A DNA stretch of 64,000 nt from CAVZBW01 sp963778465 (GCA_963778465.1 CAVZUK010000004.1:1-64000), one strand, 5' to 3'. Counted from the first letter of the stretch, positions 32,990 through 43,576 are shown. Translations and numbers: made by a program. Notes: a model not told the origin generated them from the letters alone.

Positions 32990-34222
32990 GTGCAATCTGA
33001 CGCCGAGCTCCTGAGCCCTCGCCGCCGGACCCGCCAGATCCACATCGGCGGGGTGGCCGTCGGCGGCGGAGCGCCCGTCTCCGTCCAGTCGATGACGACG
33101 ACCAAGACGGCGGACGTCGAGGGGACGCTCGCCCAGATCTACGAGCTCGCCGCGGCGGGCGCCGACATCGTCCGCTGCACCTGCAACGAGGGGCCGGCAG
33201 CCGAGGGTTTGGCCCAGATCGTGCCGCGGTCTCCGGTCCCCATCGTCGCGGACATCCACTTCCACCACGAGATGGCGCTGGCCGCCCTCGAGGCCGGCGT
33301 CCAGGCCCTGCGTCTCAATCCGGGGAACCTGCGCAAGGAGGCGGAGATCAAGGAGGTGGCGAGAGAGGCGCGCGACCGAGGGGTGCCGATCCGCATCGGG
33401 GTCAACGCCGGGTCGCTCGACAAGGACCTCCTGGCCAAGTACGGGCGCGCGACCCCCGAGGCCCTGGTGGAGTCGGCGCGCAAGGAGCTCGCCTACTTCG
33501 AGGAGGTCGGGTTCGAGGACGTCAAGATCTCGGTCAAGGCCTCTTCGGTGGCGCTGATGGTGGCCGCCTACCGCCTGGCCTCGGAGACCTTCGACCGCCC
33601 CCTCCACCTGGGCGTCACCGAGGCGGGTCCCCCGCCCGCCGGCCTGGTCAAGGGGACCGCGGGCATCGCCACCCTGCTATCGGAGGGAATCGGGGACACG
33701 ATCCGCTACTCCCTCACCGCCGATCCGGTGGAGGAGGCGCGCGCCGGCCGGCAGCTCCTCGAGGCGCTCGGGCTGCGCGAGCGCAGGGACCTCGATCTGA
33801 TCGCCTGCCCGTCCTGCGGCCGGGCCGAGGTGGACGTGATCGCGGTGGCGCGCGCGGCGCAGGACGCGCTCGAGGGTCGGCAGCTGCCGATCCAGGTTGC
33901 GGTCATGGGCTGCGTGGTGAACGGCCCGGGCGAGGCGCGGTCGGCCGATCTCGGCATCGCGGCCGGCCGTCACAAGGGCCACCTGTTCATCCAGGGCAAG
34001 ATCGTCCGGGTCGTACCGGAGGACGAGATGGTGCAGGCTCTCGTGTCCGAGGCCGAGAGCCTCGTCGCCGAGGGGGTCGAGGCGCGCCTGGCGGCGGCCG
34101 ACGAGGGGGCCGAGGCGGAGGCCGAAGCCGATCGCCGCGCCCTGCTCGAGGATCGGGGCCAGGACGCCAACGATGCCCAGGTCAAGATCGACCGCATCCG
34201 GGCACGCAGCTCGCACGAATGA
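32990..34222 (+). CDS. ispG: 4-hydroxy-3-methylbut-2-enyl diphosphate synthase (flavodoxin)
   Basis: 410 residues; penultimate step of the MEP pathway. TIM-barrel features VSVQSMTTTKTADVEGTLAQ, VPIVADIHFHHEMAL, LRLNPGNL and KISVKASSVALMV. The [4Fe-4S] ligands are Cys273 and Cys276 (ACPSCGR) and Cys308 (GCVVNGPGE). The C-terminus carries ~50 extra acidic and basic residues (EGAEAEAEADRRALLEDRGQ) beyond the usual end. The stop overlaps the proS start (ATGA). Confidence 0.96.
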   Translation: MQSDAELLSPRRRTRQIHIGGVAVGGGAPVSVQSMTTTKTADVEGTLAQIYELAAAGADIVRCTCNEGPAAEGLAQIVPRSPVPIVADIHFHHEMALAALEAGVQALRLNPGNLRKEAEIKEVAREARDRGVPIRIGVNAGSLDKDLLAKYGRATPEALVESARKELAYFEEVGFEDVKISVKASSVALMVAAYRLASETFDRPLHLGVTEAGPPPAGLVKGTAGIATLLSEGIGDTIRYSLTADPVEEARAGRQLLEALGLRERRDLDLIACPSCGRAEVDVIAVARAAQDALEGRQLPIQVAVMGCVVNGPGEARSADLGIAAGRHKGHLFIQGKIVRVVPEDEMVQALVSEAESLVAEGVEARLAAADEGAEAEAEADRRALLEDRGQDANDAQVKIDRIRARSSHE

Positions 34223-35652
34223 CCCCCTCCAAGGCCGAGCGGTCCGGCGGGGGATCGCCGATCACCCCCCGGGACGCCGACTTCCCACGCTGGTACCAAG
34301 ACGTCGTCAGCCACGCGGAGATGGCCGAAAACGGTCCGGTCCGCGGGACGATGGTGATCCGTCCCTGGGGCTACGGGATCTGGGAGCTGTTGCAGTCCGC
34401 GCTGGACGAACGCATCAAGGCCACCGGGGCCTCCAACGCCTACTTTCCGATGCTCATCCCCGAGGCCTACCTGCGGCGGGAGGCCGAGCACGTGGAGGGG
34501 TTCAGCCCGGAGCTCGCGGTGGTCACCCACGCTGGCGGCCGGGACCTCGACGAGCCCCTCGTGATCCGCCCGACGAGCGAGACCATCATCAACAGCTTCT
34601 TCTCGAAGTGGGTGCAGAGCCACCGCGACCTCCCGCTGCTCATCAACCAGTGGGCGAACGTCGTCCGCTGGGAGCTGCGGCCGCGACTCTTCCTCCGCAC
34701 GACCGAGTTCCTGTGGCAGGAGGGCCACACGGTGCACGCCTCCGAGGAGGACGCCCAGGGCTTCGCCCTCCATGTCCTCGAGCACGTCTACCGCGAGACC
34801 ATGGAGTCGGTCGCGGCCATCCCGGTGTTGACGGGGCAGAAGACCGACAGGGAGCGCTTTGCCGGCGCGGTCCGCACCTGGACGTGCGAGGGGATGATGG
34901 GCGACGGCAAGGCGCTGCAGCTCGGCACGAGCCACGAGCTGGGGCAGAACTTCGCCCGGGCCTTCGACATCCGCTTCTCCAACGAGGAGGGCGAGCTCGC
35001 CTACGGCTGGCAGACCTCCTGGGGCGTGTCGACGCGCCTGATCGGGGGGCTCATCATGGTGCACGGGGACGACTTCGGTCTGCGGCTCCCACCCTTGTTG
35101 GCGCCCGTGCAGGTGGTCGTGATGGTGGTCCGGGACGATGCCGAGGTGCGGTCGGCCGCCGAGACGCTCGCCGCGGACCTCCGTCGGGAGGGCTGGCGCG
35201 TCCGGCTCGACGACCGCACGGACCTCGGGTTCGGGCGGCGCAGCGTCGACTGGGAGATCAAGGGTGTCCCCGTCCGCCTAGAGGTGGGGCCGCGGGACCT
35301 CTCCGAGGGCCGGGCCACCCTCGTCCAGCGGCACCGACGCTCCAAGGAGCCCGTCGCCCTCCCCGGCGTGGTGGAGGCGGTCCGTCGGGCGCTCAGCTCG
35401 GTGGCGGAGGAGCTCCGTCGAGAGGCGCTCTCCTTCCGGGAGGCGCACTCCACGGACGTGGACACCCTGGCCGAGGCGGTCGAGGTGGGCCAGACCGGCT
35501 TCGCTCGGGTGCCGTGGAAGCTCGTCGGCCCGGAGGGCGAGGAGGAATTGACCCGCCAGGGCCTCACGGTGCGATGCCTGCACGCGAGGGACGGAAGCCT
35601 GTCCGTGGACGGTTCCGTACCGCTCGTGGCCGAGGTCGGCCGCACGTACTGA
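34219..35652 (+). CDS. proS: Prolyl-tRNA synthetase, short archaeal/eukaryotic type
   Basis: 477 residues. Class II synthetase with motif 1 region GTMVIRPWGYGIWELLQSAL, motif 2 LRTTEFLWQEGHTVHAS and motif 3 WGVSTRLIGGLIMVHGDDFG. There is no bacterial-type editing insertion, and the C-terminal domain after the anticodon-binding part is the ProRS type 3 form (VALPGVVEAVRRALSSVAEE and on). This type is typical of archaea and eukaryotes and patchy in bacteria. It charges tRNA-Pro. It ends the long cotranscribed run that begins near rpsB. Confidence 0.95.
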   Translation: MTPSKAERSGGGSPITPRDADFPRWYQDVVSHAEMAENGPVRGTMVIRPWGYGIWELLQSALDERIKATGASNAYFPMLIPEAYLRREAEHVEGFSPELAVVTHAGGRDLDEPLVIRPTSETIINSFFSKWVQSHRDLPLLINQWANVVRWELRPRLFLRTTEFLWQEGHTVHASEEDAQGFALHVLEHVYRETMESVAAIPVLTGQKTDRERFAGAVRTWTCEGMMGDGKALQLGTSHELGQNFARAFDIRFSNEEGELAYGWQTSWGVSTRLIGGLIMVHGDDFGLRLPPLLAPVQVVVMVVRDDAEVRSAAETLAADLRREGWRVRLDDRTDLGFGRRSVDWEIKGVPVRLEVGPRDLSEGRATLVQRHRRSKEPVALPGVVEAVRRALSSVAEELRREALSFREAHSTDVDTLAEAVEVGQTGFARVPWKLVGPEGEEELTRQGLTVRCLHARDGSLSVDGSVPLVAEVGRTY

Positions 35653-35717
35653 GCAGGTTCTGCAGGGGCCGCCCGCCATCGACGGGCTCCGGCCGCGTCG
35701 TCGGCGATCCCCGCTGG

Positions 35718-35723
35718 TATAAT
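35718..35723 (+). promoter_or_regulatory. -10 box (TATAAT) of the rimP-nusA-infB operon
   Basis: A perfect TATAAT stands out in very GC-rich sequence 66 bp after the proS stop. It predicts a transcript start near 35730 and a ~150-nt leader before rimP. No good -35 is seen. Confidence 0.65.
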
Positions 35724-35760
35724 TCACGAGCCGTCCGGTAGGAGAGGAGTACCTCGTCGG

Positions 35761-35787
35761 AGCGTGGGCAGTTGCCCACGCTTTCGT
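35761..35787 (+). terminator. Leader hairpin/attenuator upstream of rimP
   Basis: AGCGTGGGC (35761-35769) pairs perfectly with GCCCACGCT (35774-35782) around an AGTT loop, followed by TTTCGT. It lies about 30 nt after the predicted transcript start and ~100 nt before rimP, like the rimP-leader hairpins known upstream of this operon in other bacteria. The short T-run suggests partial termination; NusA, made from the same operon, could act on it. Confidence 0.65.
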
Positions 35788-35881
35788 ATTCCGGGCGGCG
35801 GGCAGCCGTCCGCCCAGGCAGGGGGCCGCCCGACAGGAAGGGGCATTCAGGCGCATTTGCTCGAGAGGAGGTGTCGACGAC

Positions 35882-36477
35882 GTGGACGAGCTCCGGCGCG
35901 CGTTGACGCCCGTACTCGAGGAGAGCGGTCTCGAGCTCGTGGAGCTGGAGGTCCAGTCGAGCCTGGTCCGCGTCACGGTGGACCGCACCGGGGGAGTTGA
36001 CCTCGAGGCACTGAGCCTCGCCAACCGACTCGTCTCCCGGGTGCTCGACGACGTCGACCCGTTTCCCGGTCACTACACCCTCGAGGTCTCGAGCCCCGGA
36101 CTCGAGCGTCCGCTGCGGCGCCCCGAGCACTTTCGACGGGCCGTCGGATCGGCGGTGTCGGTGCGCCTGCTCCCCGGTTCGGGTGAGGTCCGCAGGATCA
36201 CGGGACAGCTCTCGGAGGCGGGCGAGGACGGGTTCGTCGTCGCTGGTCCCGAGGTGCCCGGAGGAAGCCAGGCGATCCGCTACGAGGACGTCGAGCGGGC
36301 AAGGACGGTGTTCGAGTGGGCCGGAGGAGGGGCTCCGGGTAAGAGGGGAGCCAAGGGCGGGTCCAAGGCCACGCAGGGGTCCAAGGGATCGCCCGATCGC
36401 AGCGGTCGCTCTGGGGGCGCCGAGCGTCCGGGCGGTCGGCCAGCACAGGGAGCGCGGGGAGAAGAGGTCACGAGGAA

Positions 36478-36481
<4 letters not shown>
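35882..36481 (+). CDS. rimP: Ribosome maturation factor RimP
   Basis: 199 residues. The first ~145 match RimP: LTPVLEESGLELVELEVQ, VRVTVDRTGGVDLEALSLAN, YTLEVSSPGLERPLRRPEHF and a C-terminal SH3-like part (YEDVERARTVFEW). RimP assists 30S maturation. The last ~50 residues are a Lys/Gly/Ser-rich tail, probably disordered and RNA-binding (inference). GTG 35882 is preceded by GAGGAGG. The stop overlaps nusA (ATGA). Confidence 0.94.
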
Positions 36482-37762
<1,281 letters not shown>

Positions 37763-37776
<14 letters not shown>

Positions 37777-38011
37777 CCCTCGGCGGACCTGCGTCGGGTG
37801 CCGCAGGGTGGCTCCGAGCACGGAGCTGATCCGGGTGGCCCTGGGTGCGCGAGGCGAGCTGCTGGTGAGCCGCACGGCACCGGGACGCGGGGCGTGGGTC
37901 TGCGCAGGATCTCCGGGCTGCCTGCGGGAGGCCGCTCGCAGACGGGCCTTCGACCGGGCCTTCCGTCGGCCGGTCGACCGGGACGCCGCTGCGAGGTTGC
38001 TCGGAGAGTAA
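37763..38011 (+). CDS. ylxR: YlxR family RNA-binding protein (DUF448)
   Basis: 82 residues from GTG 37763 inside the end of nusA. The YlxR signature RRTCVGCRRVAPSTELIRVA is followed by GRGAWVCAGSPGCLREAARR and AFDRAFRRPVD. It is a small putative RNA-binding protein encoded between nusA and infB almost everywhere. The four conserved cysteines (CVGC, and C at about 52 and 58) are present. No alternative start lies between the nusA stop and the CVGC motif. Confidence 0.9.
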
Positions 38012-38112
38012 CCCCACGATGATGTGGGAGGATGGTTGTTCGGCACCGGAGGCCGCCGGCCTCGTGCGCCGGGAAGCAGTGTGACGAGAAGCAAAGGACG
38101 ATCTGAACCGAC

Positions 38113-41100
38113 GTGGCAAAGAAGATCCGGGTCTACGAGCTGGCTCGCGAGCTGGGGCTGACCAACAAAGAGGCCCTCGACCTCTGCCTGGCCCTGGGCA
38201 TCGGAGTGAAGAGCCATTCCTCCTCGATCGAGGACGCTCAGGCCGATCGGGTGCGGCGCCGGGCCGACGCCGAGGGTCTTCGCCGTCCGAGCCAACCCGA
38301 GGAGCCGGCACCGCCCAAGCCGGAGACGGCGAGGAGGCCCGCCGGGCCCGCCGACGCTCCCGGACCCGCGCCAGCGCCGGGCCCGGTCGGTGCCACACCG
38401 GGCGCCCCCGTGGCGCCGGTGCGCGAGACGCCCTCCCAGCCCGGAGCACCGGTGCCCTCGGTCAGCGCGCCGGCGGCGGCCGGCTCCGCTGAGGGCAACC
38501 AGGGGACTGCGACCCGAGAGGAGGCTCCCGCGGCGCCACGGCGCATCGTGACGAGCACGCGGCCGGCTCCCGTCCACGGCGAGACCCGTGCTCCCCGCCC
38601 GGCACCGGCGGCTCCCGCTGCGAGCGGCGCGTCCGCCCCCGAGGCACCCGCGCGTCCGACCTCGCCGCCTCCACCCCGCTCCGACGGCCCGCCCGCGACG
38701 CGGCCGGCACCCCGTCCGGACGCCCCTCCCGCGACTCGGCCGGCACCTCGTCCGGACGCCCCGCCCGCACCCCGCCAGCCACTGCGGCCCGAGAGCCCGA
38801 CCGGTCCCCGCCAGGCCCCACGATCCGACGGCCCGCCCGCGACGCGGCCCGCACCCCGGCCAGAGGGTGGGAGCCGACCGGCCCCGCGTCCCGATTCAGC
38901 ACCCCGTCCCGACTCGGGTCCTCGCCCCGCGCCCCGGCCCTCCCGGGAGGGACCTCCCGGGGGCGAGGGGGGAGCTCCGGGGCGGGGCCGCCCGCCGATG
39001 AGCCCGAGCGGACGCCCCATCCCTCCGCCACCCGGCCGTCCGCCGCTCAGCCCGAGCGGCCGTCCCATCCCCCCGCCCCCCGGCCTCGGGGGCCGGCGCC
39101 CTGCGCCACCGGCGAGACCCGGTCCGTCGGGTGGGGGCGGGTTCAACCGCGGCGGCGCTCGCGGCCCGTCCGGCGGGACGGGGACGGCGCGGCCGTCCGG
39201 AGGCTTCGGTGGCCGGCCGAGCCCGGGCCGCGCCCCCGGTGCGCCCATCGGTGGACCTCCGCCGGGGCGGGGCGGACCGCCCGGACGAGGGCGACCTCCC
39301 CAGCGCCGGTCCCGCCGTCGCCGTCGCCAGCTCGAGGAGCTCGAGCCCACACAGCTGACCACGTACATGCCGTCGACGGCACCGGTGCCGGAGGGCGAGA
39401 TCATCGTCGAGCGCGGCTCGACGGCACGCGACCTCGGCCCCAAGGTCAACCGCTCCGCCGGTGACGTCGTGCGGTTCCTGCTCCTCCAGGGCGAGATGGT
39501 CACGGCCACCCAGTCCCTCACCGACGACATGATCGAGCTGTTCGCGGCGGAGCTCGGCGCCGACATCCGGCTGGTCGACCCCGGCGAGGAGCAGGAGGCC
39601 GAGCTGCTGGCCCGCTTCGAGCTCGAGGACGAGGAGGATGCGGGCGAGCTACGGCCCCGCCCGCCGGTGATCACGGTGATGGGCCATGTCGACCACGGCA
39701 AGACGCTCCTGCTCGACCGGATCCGGTCGAGCGACGTCGTGGCCGGGGAGGCCGGAGGGATCACCCAGCACATCGGCGCCTACCAGGTCAACTGGCACGA
39801 CCACCTTCTGACCTTCATCGACACGCCGGGTCACGAGGCCTTCACCGCCATGCGGGCCCGGGGCGCCGAGGTCACCGACATCGTCGTCCTCGTCGTGGCC
39901 GCCGACGACGGGGTGATGCCCCAGACCGTCGAGGCCATCGACCACGCGAAGGCCGCCGACGTGCCCATCGTCGTCGCCTTGAACAAGATCGACCTCGCCA
40001 ACGCCGACCCCAACCGGGTCCTCCAACAGCTGTCCGAGCGCGGGCTCGTCCCCGAGGCCTGGGGCGGTGACACCATCGTGGTGGAGGTATCGGCGCTGCA
40101 GAGCCTGGGTCTCGAGGACCTCCTCGAGCAGCTGGTCGTCGTGGCCGAGGTCGAGGAGCTCGAGGCGACTCCCGAGGGGAGGGCCCGAGGGGTCGTCCTC
40201 GAGGCCAACCTCGAGACGGGTCGCGGCCCGGTGGCCACGGCGATCGTCCAGAGCGGGACGCTGCGTGTCGGCGACTCGGTGGTCGGCGGCGCGGCCTGGG
40301 GCCGGGTCAAGGCGTTGGTGGACGACCGGGGCGATCAGGTCAAGGAGGCCCAGCCGTCGATGCCGGTCCAGGTGCTCGGCTTCTCGGAGCCCCCCCAGGC
40401 CGGCGACGAGCTGCGGGTGACCAAGGACCTGGCAACGGCCCGCACGCTGGGCGAGGCCCGTGCGCAGCGGCTGCGTCTCTCCGGCCACGCGCCCGCGCCG
40501 ACGGCGGGGGGCGGTCGCCTGGAGGACCTGTTCGAGCAGATCCAGCGCGGCGAGAAGGCCGCACTCAACCTGGTGCTCAAGGCCGACGTGCAGGGCTCGC
40601 TCGAGGCCGTCACCGAGAGCCTGCGCAAGCTCGAACGCGAGGACGTGACGCTGAGCTTCGTGCTCCGGGGCGTCGGCGGGATCACCGAGAACGACGTTCA
40701 GCTGGCCCGGGCGTCCAACGCGACGATCATCGGGTTCAACGTGCGGCCCGACCGCCGGGCCCGGGAGCTCGCCGTCACCTACGACGTCGAGATCCGGACG
40801 TACGAGATCATCTACCAGCTCATCGAGGACATGAACGCGGCCATGCTCGGCATGCTCGCCCCCGAGTTCGAAGAGGTGGTCACCGGCGAGGCCGAGGTCC
40901 GGCAGGTGTTCCGCATCCCGAGGGTGGGGGCGGTCGCCGGCTGCTACGTGCGAGAGGGCACGATCACCCGAGGCTCCAAGGTGCGGTTCCTGCGCGAGGG
41001 CGTGGTGATCTGGAAGGGCTCGATCACGTCGCTCAAGCGCTTCAAGGACGACGCCCGGGAGGTGCACTCGGGCTTCGAGTGCGGCATCGGCCTCTCCGAC

Positions 41101-41166
41101 TACCAGGATCTCAAGGAGGGCGACGTCATCGAGACCTACGAGGAGCGAGAGATCCCTCGCACCTGA
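38113..41166 (+). CDS. infB: Translation initiation factor IF-2
   Basis: 1017 residues. An IF2N-like helical module begins the protein (KKIRVYELARELGLTNKEAL). A ~350-residue Pro/Arg/Gly-rich linker follows, containing internal repeats such as two copies of SPSGRPIPPPPG (about residues 297-323). The second IF2N module, the G domain with G1 GHVDHGKT at 524-531, DTPGHEAF and NKIDL, and the domains III-IV with VKADVQGSLEAV are all intact. IF-2 brings initiator tRNA to the ribosome. GTG 38113. The linker is longer and more repetitive than in most bacteria. Confidence 0.97.
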   Translation: MAKKIRVYELARELGLTNKEALDLCLALGIGVKSHSSSIEDAQADRVRRRADAEGLRRPSQPEEPAPPKPETARRPAGPADAPGPAPAPGPVGATPGAPVAPVRETPSQPGAPVPSVSAPAAAGSAEGNQGTATREEAPAAPRRIVTSTRPAPVHGETRAPRPAPAAPAASGASAPEAPARPTSPPPPRSDGPPATRPAPRPDAPPATRPAPRPDAPPAPRQPLRPESPTGPRQAPRSDGPPATRPAPRPEGGSRPAPRPDSAPRPDSGPRPAPRPSREGPPGGEGGAPGRGRPPMSPSGRPIPPPPGRPPLSPSGRPIPPPPGLGGRRPAPPARPGPSGGGGFNRGGARGPSGGTGTARPSGGFGGRPSPGRAPGAPIGGPPPGRGGPPGRGRPPQRRSRRRRRQLEELEPTQLTTYMPSTAPVPEGEIIVERGSTARDLGPKVNRSAGDVVRFLLLQGEMVTATQSLTDDMIELFAAELGADIRLVDPGEEQEAELLARFELEDEEDAGELRPRPPVITVMGHVDHGKTLLLDRIRSSDVVAGEAGGITQHIGAYQVNWHDHLLTFIDTPGHEAFTAMRARGAEVTDIVVLVVAADDGVMPQTVEAIDHAKAADVPIVVALNKIDLANADPNRVLQQLSERGLVPEAWGGDTIVVEVSALQSLGLEDLLEQLVVVAEVEELEATPEGRARGVVLEANLETGRGPVATAIVQSGTLRVGDSVVGGAAWGRVKALVDDRGDQVKEAQPSMPVQVLGFSEPPQAGDELRVTKDLATARTLGEARAQRLRLSGHAPAPTAGGGRLEDLFEQIQRGEKAALNLVLKADVQGSLEAVTESLRKLEREDVTLSFVLRGVGGITENDVQLARASNATIIGFNVRPDRRARELAVTYDVEIRTYEIIYQLIEDMNAAMLGMLAPEFEEVVTGEAEVRQVFRIPRVGAVAGCYVREGTITRGSKVRFLREGVVIWKGSITSLKRFKDDAREVHSGFECGIGLSDYQDLKEGDVIETYEEREIPRT

Positions 41167-41211
41167 GTCATCTCGACGGGTCGCCCGCGCGGGAAGGGAA
41201 CGGGGTTCCAA

Positions 41212-41568
41212 CTGGACTCGAAGAAGGAGTACCCGAGGTCCCGGCGGGTCAACGAGGTGCTGCGCGAGGTCCTCGGGGAGGAGCTCGAGCGACTGGCCGA
41301 CGCCGATGAGCGGCTGCGGTTGGTGACCGTGACGTCGGTCGAGACCTCCGGAGACCTGCGACATGCAACCGTATTCCTCGGCCGCCTCGACGAGGAGACC
41401 GCCGTCGCGCTCGAGGAGCGCCGGCCGCAGCTGCAGGCACAGATCGGCCGCCAAGTGCGGCTCAAGCGGACCCCGCGACTCGAATTCGTCGTGGATCCGG
41501 CAGTCGCCGAGGGCGAGAGGATCGATCGGATCTTGGAACGCCTCCGCCGGGGCACACCGGGAGGCTGA
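41212..41568 (+). CDS. rbfA: Ribosome-binding factor A (apparent CTG start)
   Basis: The family N-terminus KEYPRSRRVNEVLREVLGEE is followed by LVTVTSVETSGDLRHATVFL and LKRTPRLEFVVDPAVAEGER. RbfA is a cold-shock 30S assembly factor. The frame is bounded upstream by the infB stop at 41164, and between the two there is no ATG, GTG or TTG before the conserved N-terminus; the first in-frame GTG (41257) would delete the first helix. CTG 41212 with GAAGGGAA about 12 bases upstream is the best candidate. A base error is the alternative. truB follows after 6 bp. Confidence 0.88.
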   Translation: MDSKKEYPRSRRVNEVLREVLGEELERLADADERLRLVTVTSVETSGDLRHATVFLGRLDEETAVALEERRPQLQAQIGRQVRLKRTPRLEFVVDPAVAEGERIDRILERLRRGTPGG

Positions 41569-41574
41569 CCGATC

Positions 41575-42483
41575 GTGGCGCACCGGCGGGGCAGAGGGGC
41601 CCCCGTCACGCCCAGCACCGACGGGATCGTCCTCGTCGACAAAGAGGCGGGGTGGACCTCTCACGACGTGGTCGCGCGGTGCCGTCGCATCTTCGGCCAG
41701 CGCCGCGTGGGCCACGCCGGCACCCTCGACCCCGACGCGACGGGTCTGCTCGTGGTCGGGCTCGGACGCTGCACCCGCCTGCTGCGCTTCCTCACACCGC
41801 TGCCCAAGACCTACGAGGGGGAGCTCGTCCTCGGGACGGCGACCTCCACCCTCGACGCCAGCGGCGAGGTCGTCGAGACCGCGGAGATGGGGTCCGTCAC
41901 CGGCGAGCAGGTCGCCGAGGCCGCGCGGGGTCTGACCGGGGAGATCGAGCAGGTGCCGCCGATGGTGTCCGCGCTCAAGGTCGGCGGGCGGCGACTCCAT
42001 GCCCTGGCACGGGAGGGCGTCGAGGTCGAGCGCTCCCCCCGGAGCGTCTCCGTGTACCGCTTCGACACGCGTCCCACCGAGGAGCCGGGCGTCTACCGGA
42101 TGGACGTGCAGTGCTCGTCGGGGACCTACGTCCGGGTCCTGGCCGCGGATGTCGGGACGGCGCTCGGCGGCGTCGCCCACCTGCGCTCGTTGCGCCGCAC
42201 CGCGATCGGCGACTTCCGCGTCTCGGACGCCCGATCGGTGGACAGCCTGGGCCGCGACGCCGTGCTCACGCCGGCCGAGGCGATGTGCCACATGGAGCGG
42301 GTGAGCGTCGATCAGGAGGTGGCCCGGCTGATCGCCCGCGGCCTGCCCCTCGACCGGGTCCCGCTCGGTGTCGCCGGCAGCGGTCCGTGGGCGCTGCTCG
42401 ACGACGACGGCCGGCTCCTCGCCGTCTACGAGTCCACGGGAACCGATCGGGTGACGCCGGCAGTGGTCATGGCCGCCGGCTGA
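41575..42483 (+). CDS. truB: tRNA pseudouridine(55) synthase TruB
   Basis: 302 residues. The catalytic Asp is in VGHAGTLDPDATGLLVVGLG, with KTYEGELVLGTATSTLDASG, PPMVSALKVGGRRLHALARE and SSGTYVRVLAADVGTALGG. It makes pseudouridine 55 in the T loop of tRNAs. A C-terminal PUA-like part (VARLIARGLPLDR) is present. GTG 41575. Confidence 0.96.
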   Translation: MAHRRGRGAPVTPSTDGIVLVDKEAGWTSHDVVARCRRIFGQRRVGHAGTLDPDATGLLVVGLGRCTRLLRFLTPLPKTYEGELVLGTATSTLDASGEVVETAEMGSVTGEQVAEAARGLTGEIEQVPPMVSALKVGGRRLHALAREGVEVERSPRSVSVYRFDTRPTEEPGVYRMDVQCSSGTYVRVLAADVGTALGGVAHLRSLRRTAIGDFRVSDARSVDSLGRDAVLTPAEAMCHMERVSVDQEVARLIARGLPLDRVPLGVAGSGPWALLDDDGRLLAVYESTGTDRVTPAVVMAAG

Positions 42484-42589
42484 GGGTCGGTAATCTCGGA
42501 GCGATGTGGGCTGGAGCGACGCGGAGCGCAGCGATGACGTACCCGGGGCCGGGTCCCGCGGGAGCCCCGCCGGTCGCGGGGGTGGCCGC

Positions 42590-43555
42590 ATGGAGGTAGT
42601 CGGCCCGGACCACCGGCACCAGCCGGGCAGCCGCTCGGCGGTGACCATCGGGGCCTACGACGGCGTGCATCTCGGGCATCGAGCGGTCCTCGGGGAGCTG
42701 CGGGCGCTCGCCTCGGAGCGAGACCTCGAGACGGTCGTGGTGACCTTCGATCGCCATCCCGCCTCGGTGGTGCGCCCCGAGTCGGCGCCCTTCCTGCTGA
42801 CCGACCTCCCGCAGAAGCTCGATCTCCTGGCGGACTGCGGAGTCGATCGCACGCTGGTCCTTCCCTTCGACCGTCGTCGCGCCGACGAGGCGGCCGAGGA
42901 ATTCATCGCCGAGGTTCTGGTCGAGGCGCTCGGTGCGCAGCTCGTGGTCGTGGGCACGGACTTCCACTTCGGTCACGGGCGCAAGGGCAACGTGGCCCTG
43001 CTCCGGGAGCAGGGGGCCGTGCAGGACTTCGAGGTGGTCGGGTTCGGGCTGCACGACGCGGGCGGGACCCCGGTGTCGTCGACGCGCATCCGCGAGCTCG
43101 TGGCCAACGGGGACATGGCCACGGCCTCCGGGCTCCTCGGGCGGGATCACGAGGTGCGGGGCACCGTGGTACGCGGAGACGGTCGGGGCGGCTCCCAACT
43201 CGGGATGCCCACCGCCAACGTCGAGGTCCCCGACGAGATCGCAGTGCCCGGCGAGGGGATCTACGCCGGGTGGTACACGGGGCCGGACCCGGCCTCGTCG
43301 GAGTCCGCCCCGGGCCCCCGCCATCCCGCGGCGATCTCTGTGGGGCGCAGGCCGACCTTCTACGGCTCCGAGGGGGAGTCCCTGGTCGAGGTCCATCTCC
43401 TCGACTTCTCGGGCGACCTGTACGATCAGCCCGCCCGGGTGACGTTCCACCGCCCGATCCGGCGGGGCCAGGTCGAGTTCGAGAGCGTGGACGAGCTCGT
43501 CGCCCAGATGCGCAGGGACGTGGACGACGTCCGCCGCCTCCTCGGATCCGCCTGA
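42590..43555 (+). CDS. ribF: Bifunctional riboflavin kinase/FAD synthetase
   Basis: 321 residues. The N-terminal FMN adenylyltransferase domain has SAVTIGAYDGVHLGHRAVLG, TFDRHPASVV and VVVGTDFHFGHGRKGN, ending in VSSTRIRELVANGD. The C-terminal riboflavin kinase domain has VVRGDGRGGSQLGMPTANVE and FYGSEGESLVEVHLLDF. It converts riboflavin to FMN and FAD. ATG 42590 gives the usual N-terminus. A -10-like TAATCT at 42491-42496 lies 9 nt before an in-frame GTG at 42506, so a 28-residue longer form from a leaderless mRNA is possible. Confidence 0.94.
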   Translation: MEVVGPDHRHQPGSRSAVTIGAYDGVHLGHRAVLGELRALASERDLETVVVTFDRHPASVVRPESAPFLLTDLPQKLDLLADCGVDRTLVLPFDRRRADEAAEEFIAEVLVEALGAQLVVVGTDFHFGHGRKGNVALLREQGAVQDFEVVGFGLHDAGGTPVSSTRIRELVANGDMATASGLLGRDHEVRGTVVRGDGRGGSQLGMPTANVEVPDEIAVPGEGIYAGWYTGPDPASSESAPGPRHPAAISVGRRPTFYGSEGESLVEVHLLDFSGDLYDQPARVTFHRPIRRGQVEFESVDELVAQMRRDVDDVRRLLGSA

Positions 43556-43562
43556 GGTCTGG

Positions 43563-43568
43563 TATCCT
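43563..43568 (+). promoter_or_regulatory. -10 box (TATCCT) of rpsO
   Basis: TATCCT lies 7 bp after the ribF stop. Transcription would start near 43576, giving a ~165-nt leader that begins with the hairpin at 43577. Confidence 0.5.
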
Positions 43569-43576
43569 GGTGTTTA

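Noticed and set aside
42504..42506. ATG at 42504 as the ribF start
   Set aside because: It is out of frame with RibF; the in-frame options are GTG 42506 and ATG 42590.
39649..42648. Minus-strand frame of ~1000 codons opposite infB, rbfA and truB
   Set aside because: His/Asp/Arg/Val-rich shadow translation without any domain signature.
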